A stretch of 40,983 nucleotides of DNA. Source: Alphaproteobacteria bacterium. Its GTDB lineage: Bacteria > Pseudomonadota > Alphaproteobacteria > Caulobacterales > Hyphomonadaceae. Shown piece by piece: positions 26,182 through 34,472 of this stretch (position 1 is the stretch's first letter; the number at the start of each line of letters is the position of its first letter). The notes beneath the pieces were generated by a model, which saw only the letters and a list, made by a program, of their open reading frames with translations, was not told where the DNA came from and searched no databases. Made by a program: the position numbers and the translations under genes. The stretch lies in assembly GCA_018830285.1 (NCBI GenBank), contig JAHJSB010000057.1, forward strand, positions 1-40,983. The letters run 5' to 3'.

Positions 26182-27609
26182 ATGAGCAACCTAAACATCA
26201 CGATGACCATCAACGGCCAGGCCGTTTCAGGTTCTGAGGCATTCGATGTCGAGAACCCCGCGACCGGCAAGGCCTTCGCCAAGGCGCCCGACTGCACCAA
26301 GGTCGACCTCGATGCCGCCGTTGCCGCCGCCCGCGCGGCGCTTCCCGCATGGAAAGCCACGCCGATCGCGAAACGCCGTGAAGCGCTCCACGCCATGGCG
26401 GGCGTCATCATGCAGAACCTGCCCGAGCTGTCGCGCCTCCTCACGCGTGAGCAGGGCAAGCCGCATCCGGATGCCGAAGGCGACGTCGGTGGCGGCGCGT
26501 TCTGGCTGATGGAATCCTCCAAACACGACATCCCCGAGCATGTCTCGGAAGACTCCGCAGAGCGCCATGCCGTCACGCGCTACGGCCCTATCGGCGTGGT
26601 TGCGGCCATCGTGCCCTGGAACTTCCCGATCATCCTCGCCGCTTTCAAGCTCGGCCCGGCATTGCTCGCCGGCAACACGGTCATCCTGAAGCCCGCCCCG
26701 ACGACGCCGCTGACGACTCTGCGCATCGGCGAACTCCTGCGCGGCGTATTGCCGGACGGCGTGCTCAACGTGATCTCCGGCTCGGACCGCCTCGGCCCCT
26801 GGCTGACGGCCCATCCGGGCGTGGACAAGGTCAGCTTCACCGGTTCGACCCAGACCGGCAAGAAGGTCATGGAAAGTGCGGCGCATTCACTGAAGCGCGT
26901 GACTCTGGAACTCGGCGGCAATGATCCGGCCATCGTGATGCCAGACGTGGATGTGGAGAAGGTGGCTGAAGACCTGTTCTGGGCGGCGTTCCGCAATGCC
27001 GGACAAATCTGCATCGCCACCAAGCGCATGTATATCCACAAGGACATCTACGAACCTCTCAAGGCCGCCATCGTCGCCTACGCCAAGACCGTGAAGGTCG
27101 GTGATGGGGCAGAGCAGGGTACGCAGATCGGCCCGATCCAGAATTCGGCCCAGTACAAGCGCGTGCTCGAGCTGATCCAGGACGCCAAGGACAACGACTA
27201 CAAATTCCTGATCGGCGGCGACGCTGCCGACGTGCCGGGCTATTTCGTACCAATCACCATTCTCGACAATCCACCCGAGAATGCCCGTATTGTGCAGGAG
27301 GAGCAGTTCGGCCCGGTCCTGCCATTACTGAAATTTGACAATCTCGATGAAGTGGTCGGGCGCGCGAATGACAGCGAGTACGGGCTCGGCGCCTCGATCT
27401 GGTCGAGCGACATTGCGCGGGCGCAGGAGATCGCCACAAGCCTTCAGGCAGGCACGGTCTGGATCAACGAGAGCCAGCACCTCAGTCCGCATGCGGCCTT
27501 TGGCGGCTTCAAACAATCCGGTATCGGCGTTGAGGGCGGCCAGGAAGGCGTGCTGGAATTTTGCCAGGCTCAGACCGTATTCACACGCAAGCCACAGCCT
27601 GCTGCCTGA
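26182..27609 (+). CDS. NAD(P)-dependent aldehyde dehydrogenase
   Basis: This is a 475-residue enzyme oxidising aldehydes to acids. The ATG at 26182 has a GGAGGA ribosome site (26169-26174). IVPWNFPIILAAFKLGPALLAGNTVILKP is the nucleotide-binding stretch, and VSFTGSTQTGKKVMESAA is the next loop. The general base is E243 (LELGGNDPAIV) and the catalytic cysteine is C277 (NAGQICIATKRMY). EEQFGPVLPLL is the conserved late motif. The particular substrate is not clear; it is not of the CoA-acylating (MmsA) type by motif. Thirty-three bases separate it from the 3-hydroxyacyl-CoA dehydrogenase gene, probably one operon. Confidence 0.92.
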   Translation: MSNLNITMTINGQAVSGSEAFDVENPATGKAFAKAPDCTKVDLDAAVAAARAALPAWKATPIAKRREALHAMAGVIMQNLPELSRLLTREQGKPHPDAEGDVGGGAFWLMESSKHDIPEHVSEDSAERHAVTRYGPIGVVAAIVPWNFPIILAAFKLGPALLAGNTVILKPAPTTPLTTLRIGELLRGVLPDGVLNVISGSDRLGPWLTAHPGVDKVSFTGSTQTGKKVMESAAHSLKRVTLELGGNDPAIVMPDVDVEKVAEDLFWAAFRNAGQICIATKRMYIHKDIYEPLKAAIVAYAKTVKVGDGAEQGTQIGPIQNSAQYKRVLELIQDAKDNDYKFLIGGDAADVPGYFVPITILDNPPENARIVQEEQFGPVLPLLKFDNLDEVVGRANDSEYGLGASIWSSDIARAQEIATSLQAGTVWINESQHLSPHAAFGGFKQSGIGVEGGQEGVLEFCQAQTVFTRKPQPAA

Positions 27610-27642
27610 GCACGGGCCATAGACGACAATGAGGAATCAGAC

Positions 27643-28947
27643 ATGACACAAGCTCGCCAAATGACCCCTGAACAGGTCTCTGCCTATATTGCCGAATCCG
27701 GTCGCAAGGCGTGGGATGTGCCTGACGTTCCGGTCAGCACGCCGCGCCGCACGATCAAGACGGTCGGCATCATCGGCGCCGGCACGATGGGCGGCGGCAT
27801 CTCGATGAACTTCGCCACGGCCGGGTTCGAGGTTCGCATCCTTGAGACGAAACAGGAAGCCCTCGACCGGGGCATCGGCGTCGTGCGCGGCAATTACCAG
27901 CGCAGCGCCGACAAGGGCCGCTTCCCGCAGGACGAGGTCGAAACGCGCATGGACCGGATTCAGGGCACGCTCGATATGGAAAGTCTCGCCGATTGCGACC
28001 TCGTCATCGAAGCGGTGTTCGAGGACATGGATATCAAGAAAAAGATATTCACCGATCTCGACCGCATCATGAAGCCCGGCGCGATCCTGGCAACCAATAC
28101 GTCCGCCCTGAACATTGACGAGATCGCCAGTGTGACGTCCCGTCCGGGCGACGTGATCGGTCTGCATTTCTTCTCGCCAGCCAATGTGATGAAATTGCTT
28201 GAGATCGTGCGGGCGGACAAGACGTCTGATGATGTCATCGCGACCTGTATGGACCTTGCGCGCACGATCAACAAGATTGCGGTCCTGGTCGGCGTTTGCC
28301 CGGGCTTTGTCGGTAACCGCATCCTGTTCGCGCGTCAGGCGCAGGCGCAGAAACTCGTCAATGCTGGCGCCATGCCGTGGGATGTCGACGCCGCGCTGAA
28401 CGCGTTCGGCTTCCGCATGGGGCCTTACCAGATGTCAGACCTTGCCGGCCTCGATATCGGCTGGAAGAAGGGCGCCAAGACGGCGAACCCTATCCGTGAT
28501 GCGCTCTGCGAACTGGATCGCCGCGGCCAGAAAACCGGTGCCGGCTACTACGACTATGATGAGAGCCGCAAGCCGATCCCGTCAGAGGTCACCGCCGGTA
28601 TCATCCGCAAGATCACCGGCGTCAGTGAGGGGAGTGCGCCCTCACAGGACGAGATCATCGCCACCTGTATCCACCCGATGATCAATGAAGGCCTCAAGAT
28701 ACTCGAAGAGAAGATGGCCCAGCGAGCCTCCGATATCGATATCGTCTGGCTGAACGGTTATGGCTGGCCAGCCGACAAGGGCGGCCCGATGCTCTACGGC
28801 GACATGGTCGGCGCCGACAAGGTGCTCGCCACGATGGAACGGCTGGGTGCCGAGGACGACCGGTTCAAGCCCGCGGCCACGCTGAAGCGTCTCGCCCGTG
28901 ATGGCGGACGGTTTGCGGACGTGCAGCCGGGCGTCACCGCCAGCTGA
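27643..28947 (+). CDS. Stand-alone 3-hydroxyacyl-CoA dehydrogenase
   Basis: This is a 434-residue protein that oxidises L-3-hydroxyacyl-CoA with NAD in beta-oxidation. The Rossmann dinucleotide loop is VGIIGAGTMGGGISMNFA (about 41-58). The catalytic His is about H175 and the partner Glu about E187 (GLHFFSPANVMKLLEIV). Two C-terminal 3HCDH domains follow (GFVGNRILFARQAQA and GAGYYDYDE), then INEGLKILEE and NGYGWPADKGGPMLY. The last is typical of the C-terminal half of FadB/FadJ/peroxisomal multifunctional proteins, but no hydratase domain is attached. The start has a GAGG site 8-10 bases upstream. It is convergent with the RND gene, 21 bases apart. Confidence 0.91.
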   Translation: MTQARQMTPEQVSAYIAESGRKAWDVPDVPVSTPRRTIKTVGIIGAGTMGGGISMNFATAGFEVRILETKQEALDRGIGVVRGNYQRSADKGRFPQDEVETRMDRIQGTLDMESLADCDLVIEAVFEDMDIKKKIFTDLDRIMKPGAILATNTSALNIDEIASVTSRPGDVIGLHFFSPANVMKLLEIVRADKTSDDVIATCMDLARTINKIAVLVGVCPGFVGNRILFARQAQAQKLVNAGAMPWDVDAALNAFGFRMGPYQMSDLAGLDIGWKKGAKTANPIRDALCELDRRGQKTGAGYYDYDESRKPIPSEVTAGIIRKITGVSEGSAPSQDEIIATCIHPMINEGLKILEEKMAQRASDIDIVWLNGYGWPADKGGPMLYGDMVGADKVLATMERLGAEDDRFKPAATLKRLARDGGRFADVQPGVTAS

Positions 28948-28968
28948 ATCCGCGCGCAAGCAGCGAGT

Positions 28969-31900
28969 CTATTCCGCGGCCGGGAGGATTCGGTCGCGGT
29001 CTTCCTGTTTGTGGTCGTCAGACCGCACCTGCACGGCAACGGCCGGTTTGCGAGGCAGGGCCCGGTCACGCATCCGGCGCATCCACCGTCCGACGCGATA
29101 AGGGACCAGCAGCCAGACCGGCGTGACCAGCAGGATCATGATGGTCGAGAATGCAAGCCCGAACACAACGGCTGTGGCGAGCTGGACCCACCATTCCGAT
29201 GACGCGCTGCCGAAATTGATAGCGCCGTGGGCAAAGTCGACGTTCAGCTGGAACACCATAGGTAGCAGGCCGCAGATCGTCGTGCCGGTGGTCAGAAGGA
29301 TCGGGCGGATGCGCTGGGCGGCCGTGGCGACCGCGGCATATTCCGGCGAGCGCCCATCGCTGCGCAGGCGGTTATAGGTGTCGATCAGGACGATATTATT
29401 GTTCACCACGATGCCGGCGAGTGCGACGACCCCGGTGCCGATCATCAGGACCGAAACATAAGGCAGCATCAGCTGGATGCCGACCAGCACGCCAGCGGTC
29501 GAAATGATCACGGCCGTCAGTGTCAGCAGGACCTGCCAGAAATTGTTGAACTCCCACAGAAGGATGACGGCCATCATGAACAGGGCCGACAAGGCGGCGC
29601 CCATGAAGAACGCGCCGGCATCGGCGGCATCTTCATCTGCGCCTTCGAACCGGATTTCCACAGATCCGGGAATATCCTGCTGCGCAATCCAGTCCTTCAG
29701 GCCTGCGACGATGGCGGCGCCTGCGCCTTGCTCGATCGCGTTGGCGCGGACATCGATGACGCGCATGCCGTCACGGCGTTCGATCTGGCTGACACGCGGC
29801 GCGGGAACGCGCGTGACGAACAGTGACAGCGGCACATTGCCGGCCGGCGTCGCGATGCGAAGCTGGTCGATCGCTGTAGCGCTGCGGTCGCTCTGCGGGA
29901 AGCGGACGCGGATATCGACTTCGTCCGGCGCATCGTCAGGCCGGTAACGACCGACAAGGATACCGTTGGTGATCAGCTGAACAGCTGCGCCGACCTGCGA
30001 AATGTCGACGCCGAACTTGCCGGCTTCCGAACGATCCACGTCCAATTGGTATTCGATACCAGGGAGGGGGCGTGTATCGTCAATCTCGTGTAATTCGCTC
30101 ATGCTTTCGAGCTTCGTGCGCAGGAGCGCTGCGGTCGCATTCAGCGCGGCGGCATCTTCCGACAGGAGTGCGATCTGCACGTCCTTGCCTGCAGGCGGAC
30201 CGTTTTCGCGGGCCTGTATCTGGTACCTGAGACCGGGAACAGCATCGAGCAACTCGCGGACATGGACAAGCGTCTCGCGCCCGTCATGCACACCGTCATC
30301 CGTCGCCAGATCGAGAAGAATCTGGCCGATCGTGTCAACCGGAGGGGACGCCCCGCCGAAGCTGAACCCGCCTTCGTTTGAATTGCCTGTACGGGTCGAA
30401 ATGTCTTCGATGCCGTCGACGTGGCTGATGGCCGCTTCGGCGCGGCGAACAAGGACCGCTTCTTCCGCAGCCGACAGGCTGCCTTGTGCCTGGATGAAGA
30501 CATAGGCCTGCTCCGGCTCGATATCGAGGAAGAGTTCGGATTTGTGCGGTGTCGCGCCGAACCACATGAAAATGACGATCACTGAACCGATCGCGCCGGC
30601 CGTCACCATCAATGGGCGCGCAATCAGGCCCTTGATGAGACGGACATAGCCGCCGAGCCAGCCTTTAGCTTGTCCGGGGTCGGCGTCGGCGGCGAGGGCC
30701 GCGAGGTCTTCGTTCGTGCCGCTCGGGCGGGCGCCGATCACGGAGCCGAGCACGGGCAGGAAGATAAGTGCCATCACGAGCGAGGCAGACAGCACGAAGA
30801 TCAACGTGATCGGCAGGTAGGCCATGAACTTGCCGGGCATCGAATTCCAGAATAGGAATGGCACGAAGGCAGCGAGCGTGGTCGCGTTGGACGCCACGAC
30901 GGGCCAGAACATGCGCTTGCCGGCGAGGCCATAGGCTTCCTTGCGGTCGAGTCCTTCCGCCATCTTCCGGTCAGCATATTCCGTCACGACAATCGCGCCA
31001 TCGACGAGGATACCCACGGCGATCACCATGCCGAACATGACCATCATGTTGATCGTGTAGCCAAAGGCGCCGAGGATCAGGAAGGCCATAACGAACGAGG
31101 CCGGCACCGAAATGCCGACGAGCAGGGCAGAGCGCCAGCCAAGTGCGGCGACGCAAATGATCATCACCAGCAACACAGCCGTGACGATCGAGCTTTGCAG
31201 CTGGCCGAGTTGTTCGCCAATCAGTTCAGAGGCATCGGACGTGACCTGTGCCTTCACGGTGGAAGGCCAGGTCTTTTCCTGTTCCTTGATTGTGTCGCGC
31301 ACGAAGTTTGCCGTGTCTAGGATGTTCGCCCCGGTGCGCTTGACCACTTCGATCAGCAGTGCGGGCTGGCCGTTGAATGTCGCATAGCCAGTCGCATCCT
31401 TGTAAGTGCGGCGTACGTCAGCCACGTCCGAAAGGGTTACGACCGAGTTTTCCGTGCGCCGGATGGGCAGGCTCAATGCGTCCTGTGCCGTGCGGATCAG
31501 GCCGGAGACCTTGACCGCAAAACTGCCTTCGCCCGTATCAATCTGGCCGGCTGGCACGAGCTGGTTGTTCGCCGAAACGACCTGGTAGATTTCCTGGTAG
31601 GAAATATTGTAGGTCTCGAGCTTGACCGGATCGATGACGATTTCCAGCACGTCTTCGCGGCGGCCAACGATACGCGCCTCCAGGATGCCGGCGTCCCGTT
31701 CAAGGCGATCCTGCAGGTCCTCGGCGATGTCGTTCAGGCCGCGCTCGGGCGCGTCACCATACAGGTTGACCACCATGACCGGGAATTGCGCGGCGTTGAC
31801 TTCAGTAATGATCGGTTCGCGTGCGTCGGCGGGGAAATAGCGCTTGGCCATGTCCACCTTGTCTTTCACGTCAAGTATCGCCTGGTCGATATCGGAGGTC

Positions 31901-32193
31901 AGCTCGAATTCCAGTACAAGCTGGCCGGCGCCTTCGGCGCCATAGCCGCTGAATGTCTTGAGGCCTTCGAGGGACTGGATTTCCTGCTCGATCGGCTTGA
32001 CCAGGAGGCGTTCGGCATCTTCAGGCGTGACGCCGGCTAGCGGCACCGTGATGCCGACAAAGGGAATCTGGATGTCGGGGTCGGCTTCCTTGGGCAGGCC
32101 GATATAGGTGACCGTGCCGGCAATGATCGCGCACACGAGAATGGCGAGCACCATGCGGGCCCGGCCAATGGCGCCATCGATCAAACTGTTCAT
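28969..32193 (-). CDS. RND efflux transporter, AcrB/HAE1 type
   Basis: This is a 1074-residue inner-membrane proton-driven pump. The ATG (32191-32193) overlaps the adaptor's stop (ATGA). MNSLIDGAIGRARMVLAILVCAIIAG is helix 1. ERLLVKPIEQEIQSLEGLK and FPVMVVNLYGDAPERGLND are in the porter domain. The helix-4 proton relay reads MVIAVGILVDGAIVVTEYADRK, with one Asp where AcrB has two (VDDA), a change common in RND subtypes. VGIQLMLPYVSVLMIGTGVVALAGIVVNNNIVLIDTYN is helix 11/12-like. It shows the usual duplicated RND layout. The substrate is unknown. No outer-membrane channel gene is in the window. Confidence 0.93.
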   Translation of the reverse strand: MNSLIDGAIGRARMVLAILVCAIIAGTVTYIGLPKEADPDIQIPFVGITVPLAGVTPEDAERLLVKPIEQEIQSLEGLKTFSGYGAEGAGQLVLEFELTSDIDQAILDVKDKVDMAKRYFPADAREPIITEVNAAQFPVMVVNLYGDAPERGLNDIAEDLQDRLERDAGILEARIVGRREDVLEIVIDPVKLETYNISYQEIYQVVSANNQLVPAGQIDTGEGSFAVKVSGLIRTAQDALSLPIRRTENSVVTLSDVADVRRTYKDATGYATFNGQPALLIEVVKRTGANILDTANFVRDTIKEQEKTWPSTVKAQVTSDASELIGEQLGQLQSSIVTAVLLVMIICVAALGWRSALLVGISVPASFVMAFLILGAFGYTINMMVMFGMVIAVGILVDGAIVVTEYADRKMAEGLDRKEAYGLAGKRMFWPVVASNATTLAAFVPFLFWNSMPGKFMAYLPITLIFVLSASLVMALIFLPVLGSVIGARPSGTNEDLAALAADADPGQAKGWLGGYVRLIKGLIARPLMVTAGAIGSVIVIFMWFGATPHKSELFLDIEPEQAYVFIQAQGSLSAAEEAVLVRRAEAAISHVDGIEDISTRTGNSNEGGFSFGGASPPVDTIGQILLDLATDDGVHDGRETLVHVRELLDAVPGLRYQIQARENGPPAGKDVQIALLSEDAAALNATAALLRTKLESMSELHEIDDTRPLPGIEYQLDVDRSEAGKFGVDISQVGAAVQLITNGILVGRYRPDDAPDEVDIRVRFPQSDRSATAIDQLRIATPAGNVPLSLFVTRVPAPRVSQIERRDGMRVIDVRANAIEQGAGAAIVAGLKDWIAQQDIPGSVEIRFEGADEDAADAGAFFMGAALSALFMMAVILLWEFNNFWQVLLTLTAVIISTAGVLVGIQLMLPYVSVLMIGTGVVALAGIVVNNNIVLIDTYNRLRSDGRSPEYAAVATAAQRIRPILLTTGTTICGLLPMVFQLNVDFAHGAINFGSASSEWWVQLATAVVFGLAFSTIMILLVTPVWLLVPYRVGRWMRRMRDRALPRKPAVAVQVRSDDHKQEDRDRILPAAE

Positions 32194-33266
32194 TGTACGG
32201 CTCCACCAGCGGGAATGGGTTTCACTTTCACCCCTTCGCTGAGATAGTCCTGCCCCATCGAGATGACGCGTGCCGTGTCTGGCAGTCCGGTCACCCAGGC
32301 ACCACCGACGCCCTCGTCGATGACCCTGACCGGCGCAAACTGTACCGTGTCATCCGCCTCAAGATAGCGCAGGCCAAGTTCGCCAGCATCCGACAAGGTC
32401 AGCAGCGCCGGCGAAATCAATGTGGCGGGCACAGTGTCCACCGGCAGGATCAGCGAAGCGGAAACACCGGCTGGGACAACCGCATCGCCCGTTTCGAGTT
32501 CGGCTTCGACCAGGAAGGTGCGCGTCGCTGCACTTGCGGTACGCGAAATGTAGCGAACGCGGGCGGGATAGGATTCGCCACTGGCTAATTGCGCCTTTGC
32601 GTCCATACCGAGTTTCAGGCGACCGGCATATTCTTCGGATACTTCGGCCGCGACGATTACCGGTGTCATGTCGACCATGACGCCGCAGGCTGCGCCGGGC
32701 GCAAGGAAGTCGCCGGCTTCGGCGAGCCGCGTCTCGAACACGCCGTCGAATGGTGCGCGTATCTGGGTTTTCGACAGCTCAACCTTCGCGGCATTCACGG
32801 ACGCCTCGGCCGCATCCAATGTTGCCTTAGCCGATGCTTCGCGGTTGGCGGGGGTCAGGCCTTTCGCGGCGAGCGACTGCGCGGCGTCGAATTCGATTTT
32901 CGCGGAATCGCGCTGGGCCTCGGCCTGCTTGACCTGGGCACTGCGGGCTTCGACGTCGAGGCCGCAGAGCAGTGCGTCCTCGCGCACGAAACTGCCTTCC
33001 CGCGCGGGCGTCGCAACCACGGTACCGGTTGTTCCGGCCTTCACCGTGACGGCCTTGTCCGGCGCTGTCCGGCCTTTGGCCTCAAGCACGACAAGGTGCA
33101 TTGAGCTGGACACGTTTTCGACAATCGCCTCGGGGGTATTGGACGCGGTATCGGCCACGACGACGTCGCTCTGTGAGCTGATGCTGCCGCGCATGACACT
33201 GCGAATGCCAAAATAGGCAACAATAACAACGAGAAGGCTTGTGGCAATGGCGACAGAACGGTTCAC
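32190..33266 (-). CDS. RND periplasmic adaptor (membrane fusion protein)
   Basis: This is a 358-residue partner of the RND pump. The start is GTG (33264-33266), after GGGAAGA 8 bases away. MNRSVAIATSLLVVIVAYFGI is the membrane anchor. The lipoyl half-motifs are TGTVVATPAREGSFVREDALLCGLD and IRAPFDGVFETRLAEAGDFLAPG, and a helical hairpin (about 100-165, KQAEAQRDSAKIEFDAAQSLAAKG) lies between them. Beta-barrel stretches LKLGMDAKAQLASGESYPA and ATRTFLVEAELETGDAVVPAG follow. The gene is first in the operon, with a possible promoter (TATAAT at 33364-33369 on the - strand) about 100 bases upstream. Confidence 0.9.
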   Translation of the reverse strand: MNRSVAIATSLLVVIVAYFGIRSVMRGSISSQSDVVVADTASNTPEAIVENVSSSMHLVVLEAKGRTAPDKAVTVKAGTTGTVVATPAREGSFVREDALLCGLDVEARSAQVKQAEAQRDSAKIEFDAAQSLAAKGLTPANREASAKATLDAAEASVNAAKVELSKTQIRAPFDGVFETRLAEAGDFLAPGAACGVMVDMTPVIVAAEVSEEYAGRLKLGMDAKAQLASGESYPARVRYISRTASAATRTFLVEAELETGDAVVPAGVSASLILPVDTVPATLISPALLTLSDAGELGLRYLEADDTVQFAPVRVIDEGVGGAWVTGLPDTARVISMGQDYLSEGVKVKPIPAGGAVQ

Positions 33267-33363
33267 TGAATATGTCTTCCCGGGGATTGGTTTATGCCAA
33301 TATAGGTTCGTGCGTCGCTGAGGTAAGCGCCACTTCGAGCTTTAACTACGCCAACATCATTGA

Positions 33364-33369
33364 ATTATA
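33364..33369 (-). promoter_or_regulatory. Possible -10 box for the RND operon, with a CtrA-type half site upstream
   Basis: TATAAT (- strand) lies about 100 bases upstream of the adaptor start, but no good -35 match is found 16-18 bases further up. A half site ATGGTTAA (33409-33416), the reverse complement of TTAACCAT, lies about 40 bases beyond it. Both are short matches. Confidence 0.3.
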
Positions 33370-33443
33370 ACGAAAGCACTGCGTCGTTTTCGCGGCAGGC
33401 CGAAAGTTATGGTTAACACGTGACGCCGGGGAAGGAGTCGTTG

Positions 33444-34472
33444 TCAGATCCAGCGGCGCCAGCGGAAGACGCCGAGCATGATGCCCGTCGCTACCACGAG
33501 CGAGACAATCAGGACGCCGAATGCCATCGGACTGTCCACGCCGGGAATGCCGCCGATATTGACGCCGAACAGGCCCGTCACGAAGCTGATTGGCAGGAAG
33601 ACGGCTGACAGGATCGACAGGACGAACAGGCGCTGGTTCATCAGGTCGGAGCGTTCTTCCATGATCTGTTCCTGCAGGACAACCGAACGTTCCCGGATGG
33701 CATCAAGGTCTTCCGCAAGGCGGGTAACACGGTCGACGGATTCCCGCAGGTAGAGGACGTCCGTCTCGGAGAAGAACGCCGCCGCGCTGCCTTCGCGCAC
33801 GAGCTGTGACAATGCCTCGCGCTGGGGAATGATGTAGCGGCGCAGGGCCAGCACCTTGCGGCGGAACTCGGCCAGTTCGGCGCGGCCGACGCGGACATCC
33901 GGATCAAGGACGTCATCCTCGAAGCCGTCTGCCTGTTCGTCGAAGGCCGCGATTTCTGGTTCCATCCGGTTGGTCAATGCGTTGGCCAGCGCAGCCACGA
34001 GGCCGCCCGTTGAATGGGGTGCCTCACCGGCCTTGACCATCGCCTCGACGTCGCGTGTCGCCTGGATCGGTTTTGACCGTAACGTGATCAACATCCCTTC
34101 ACTGGCCCACATACGCAGAGCCAGCATGTCTTCCAGCGCTTCGCCGGCGTTGAGGTTCACACCGCGCAGGTTGATCAGGAAACCGTTCCCGTGCCGCGAT
34201 GATCGCGGCCGCGTGTCTTCCTGCAACAGGGATTGCGTGGCCAGTTTGTCGAGCCCGCTCTTGCGATACAGCCATCCCTGTGCCTGGCGCGACAGGCGAT
34301 TGAGGTGGAGCCAGACGCGCGCATATTTCGCGATGTCGCCCGACAGGACATCTTCCCATTTCAGCGGTGTAGCTGCGCCATCAGCCGCGAACCCGAAACC
34401 GAAGAGGAAAGGCTCGATGCCAAGGACATCGTCCGTATCGGCTCTGGTTACAGGTGTGGGCTCGATAATCAT
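33444..34472 (-). CDS. zntB: ZntB-like CorA-family metal ion transporter
   Basis: This is a 342-residue protein with a large cytoplasmic N-terminal domain and two C-terminal helices: QRLFVLSILSAVFLPISFVTGLFG and MAFGVLIVSLVVATGIMLGVF. The selectivity loop reads GLFGVNIGGIPG, the 'GVNxGGIPG' form of ZntB; magnesium-type CorA has GMN. ZntB moves zinc, by uptake in current models. The start is ATG at 34472, immediately next to the amidase stop (zero-base gap), so translation is probably coupled. No ribosome site is seen ahead of it. It is followed by a 177-base spacer to the RND operon. Confidence 0.86.
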   Translation of the reverse strand: MIIEPTPVTRADTDDVLGIEPFLFGFGFAADGAATPLKWEDVLSGDIAKYARVWLHLNRLSRQAQGWLYRKSGLDKLATQSLLQEDTRPRSSRHGNGFLINLRGVNLNAGEALEDMLALRMWASEGMLITLRSKPIQATRDVEAMVKAGEAPHSTGGLVAALANALTNRMEPEIAAFDEQADGFEDDVLDPDVRVGRAELAEFRRKVLALRRYIIPQREALSQLVREGSAAAFFSETDVLYLRESVDRVTRLAEDLDAIRERSVVLQEQIMEERSDLMNQRLFVLSILSAVFLPISFVTGLFGVNIGGIPGVDSPMAFGVLIVSLVVATGIMLGVFRWRRWI

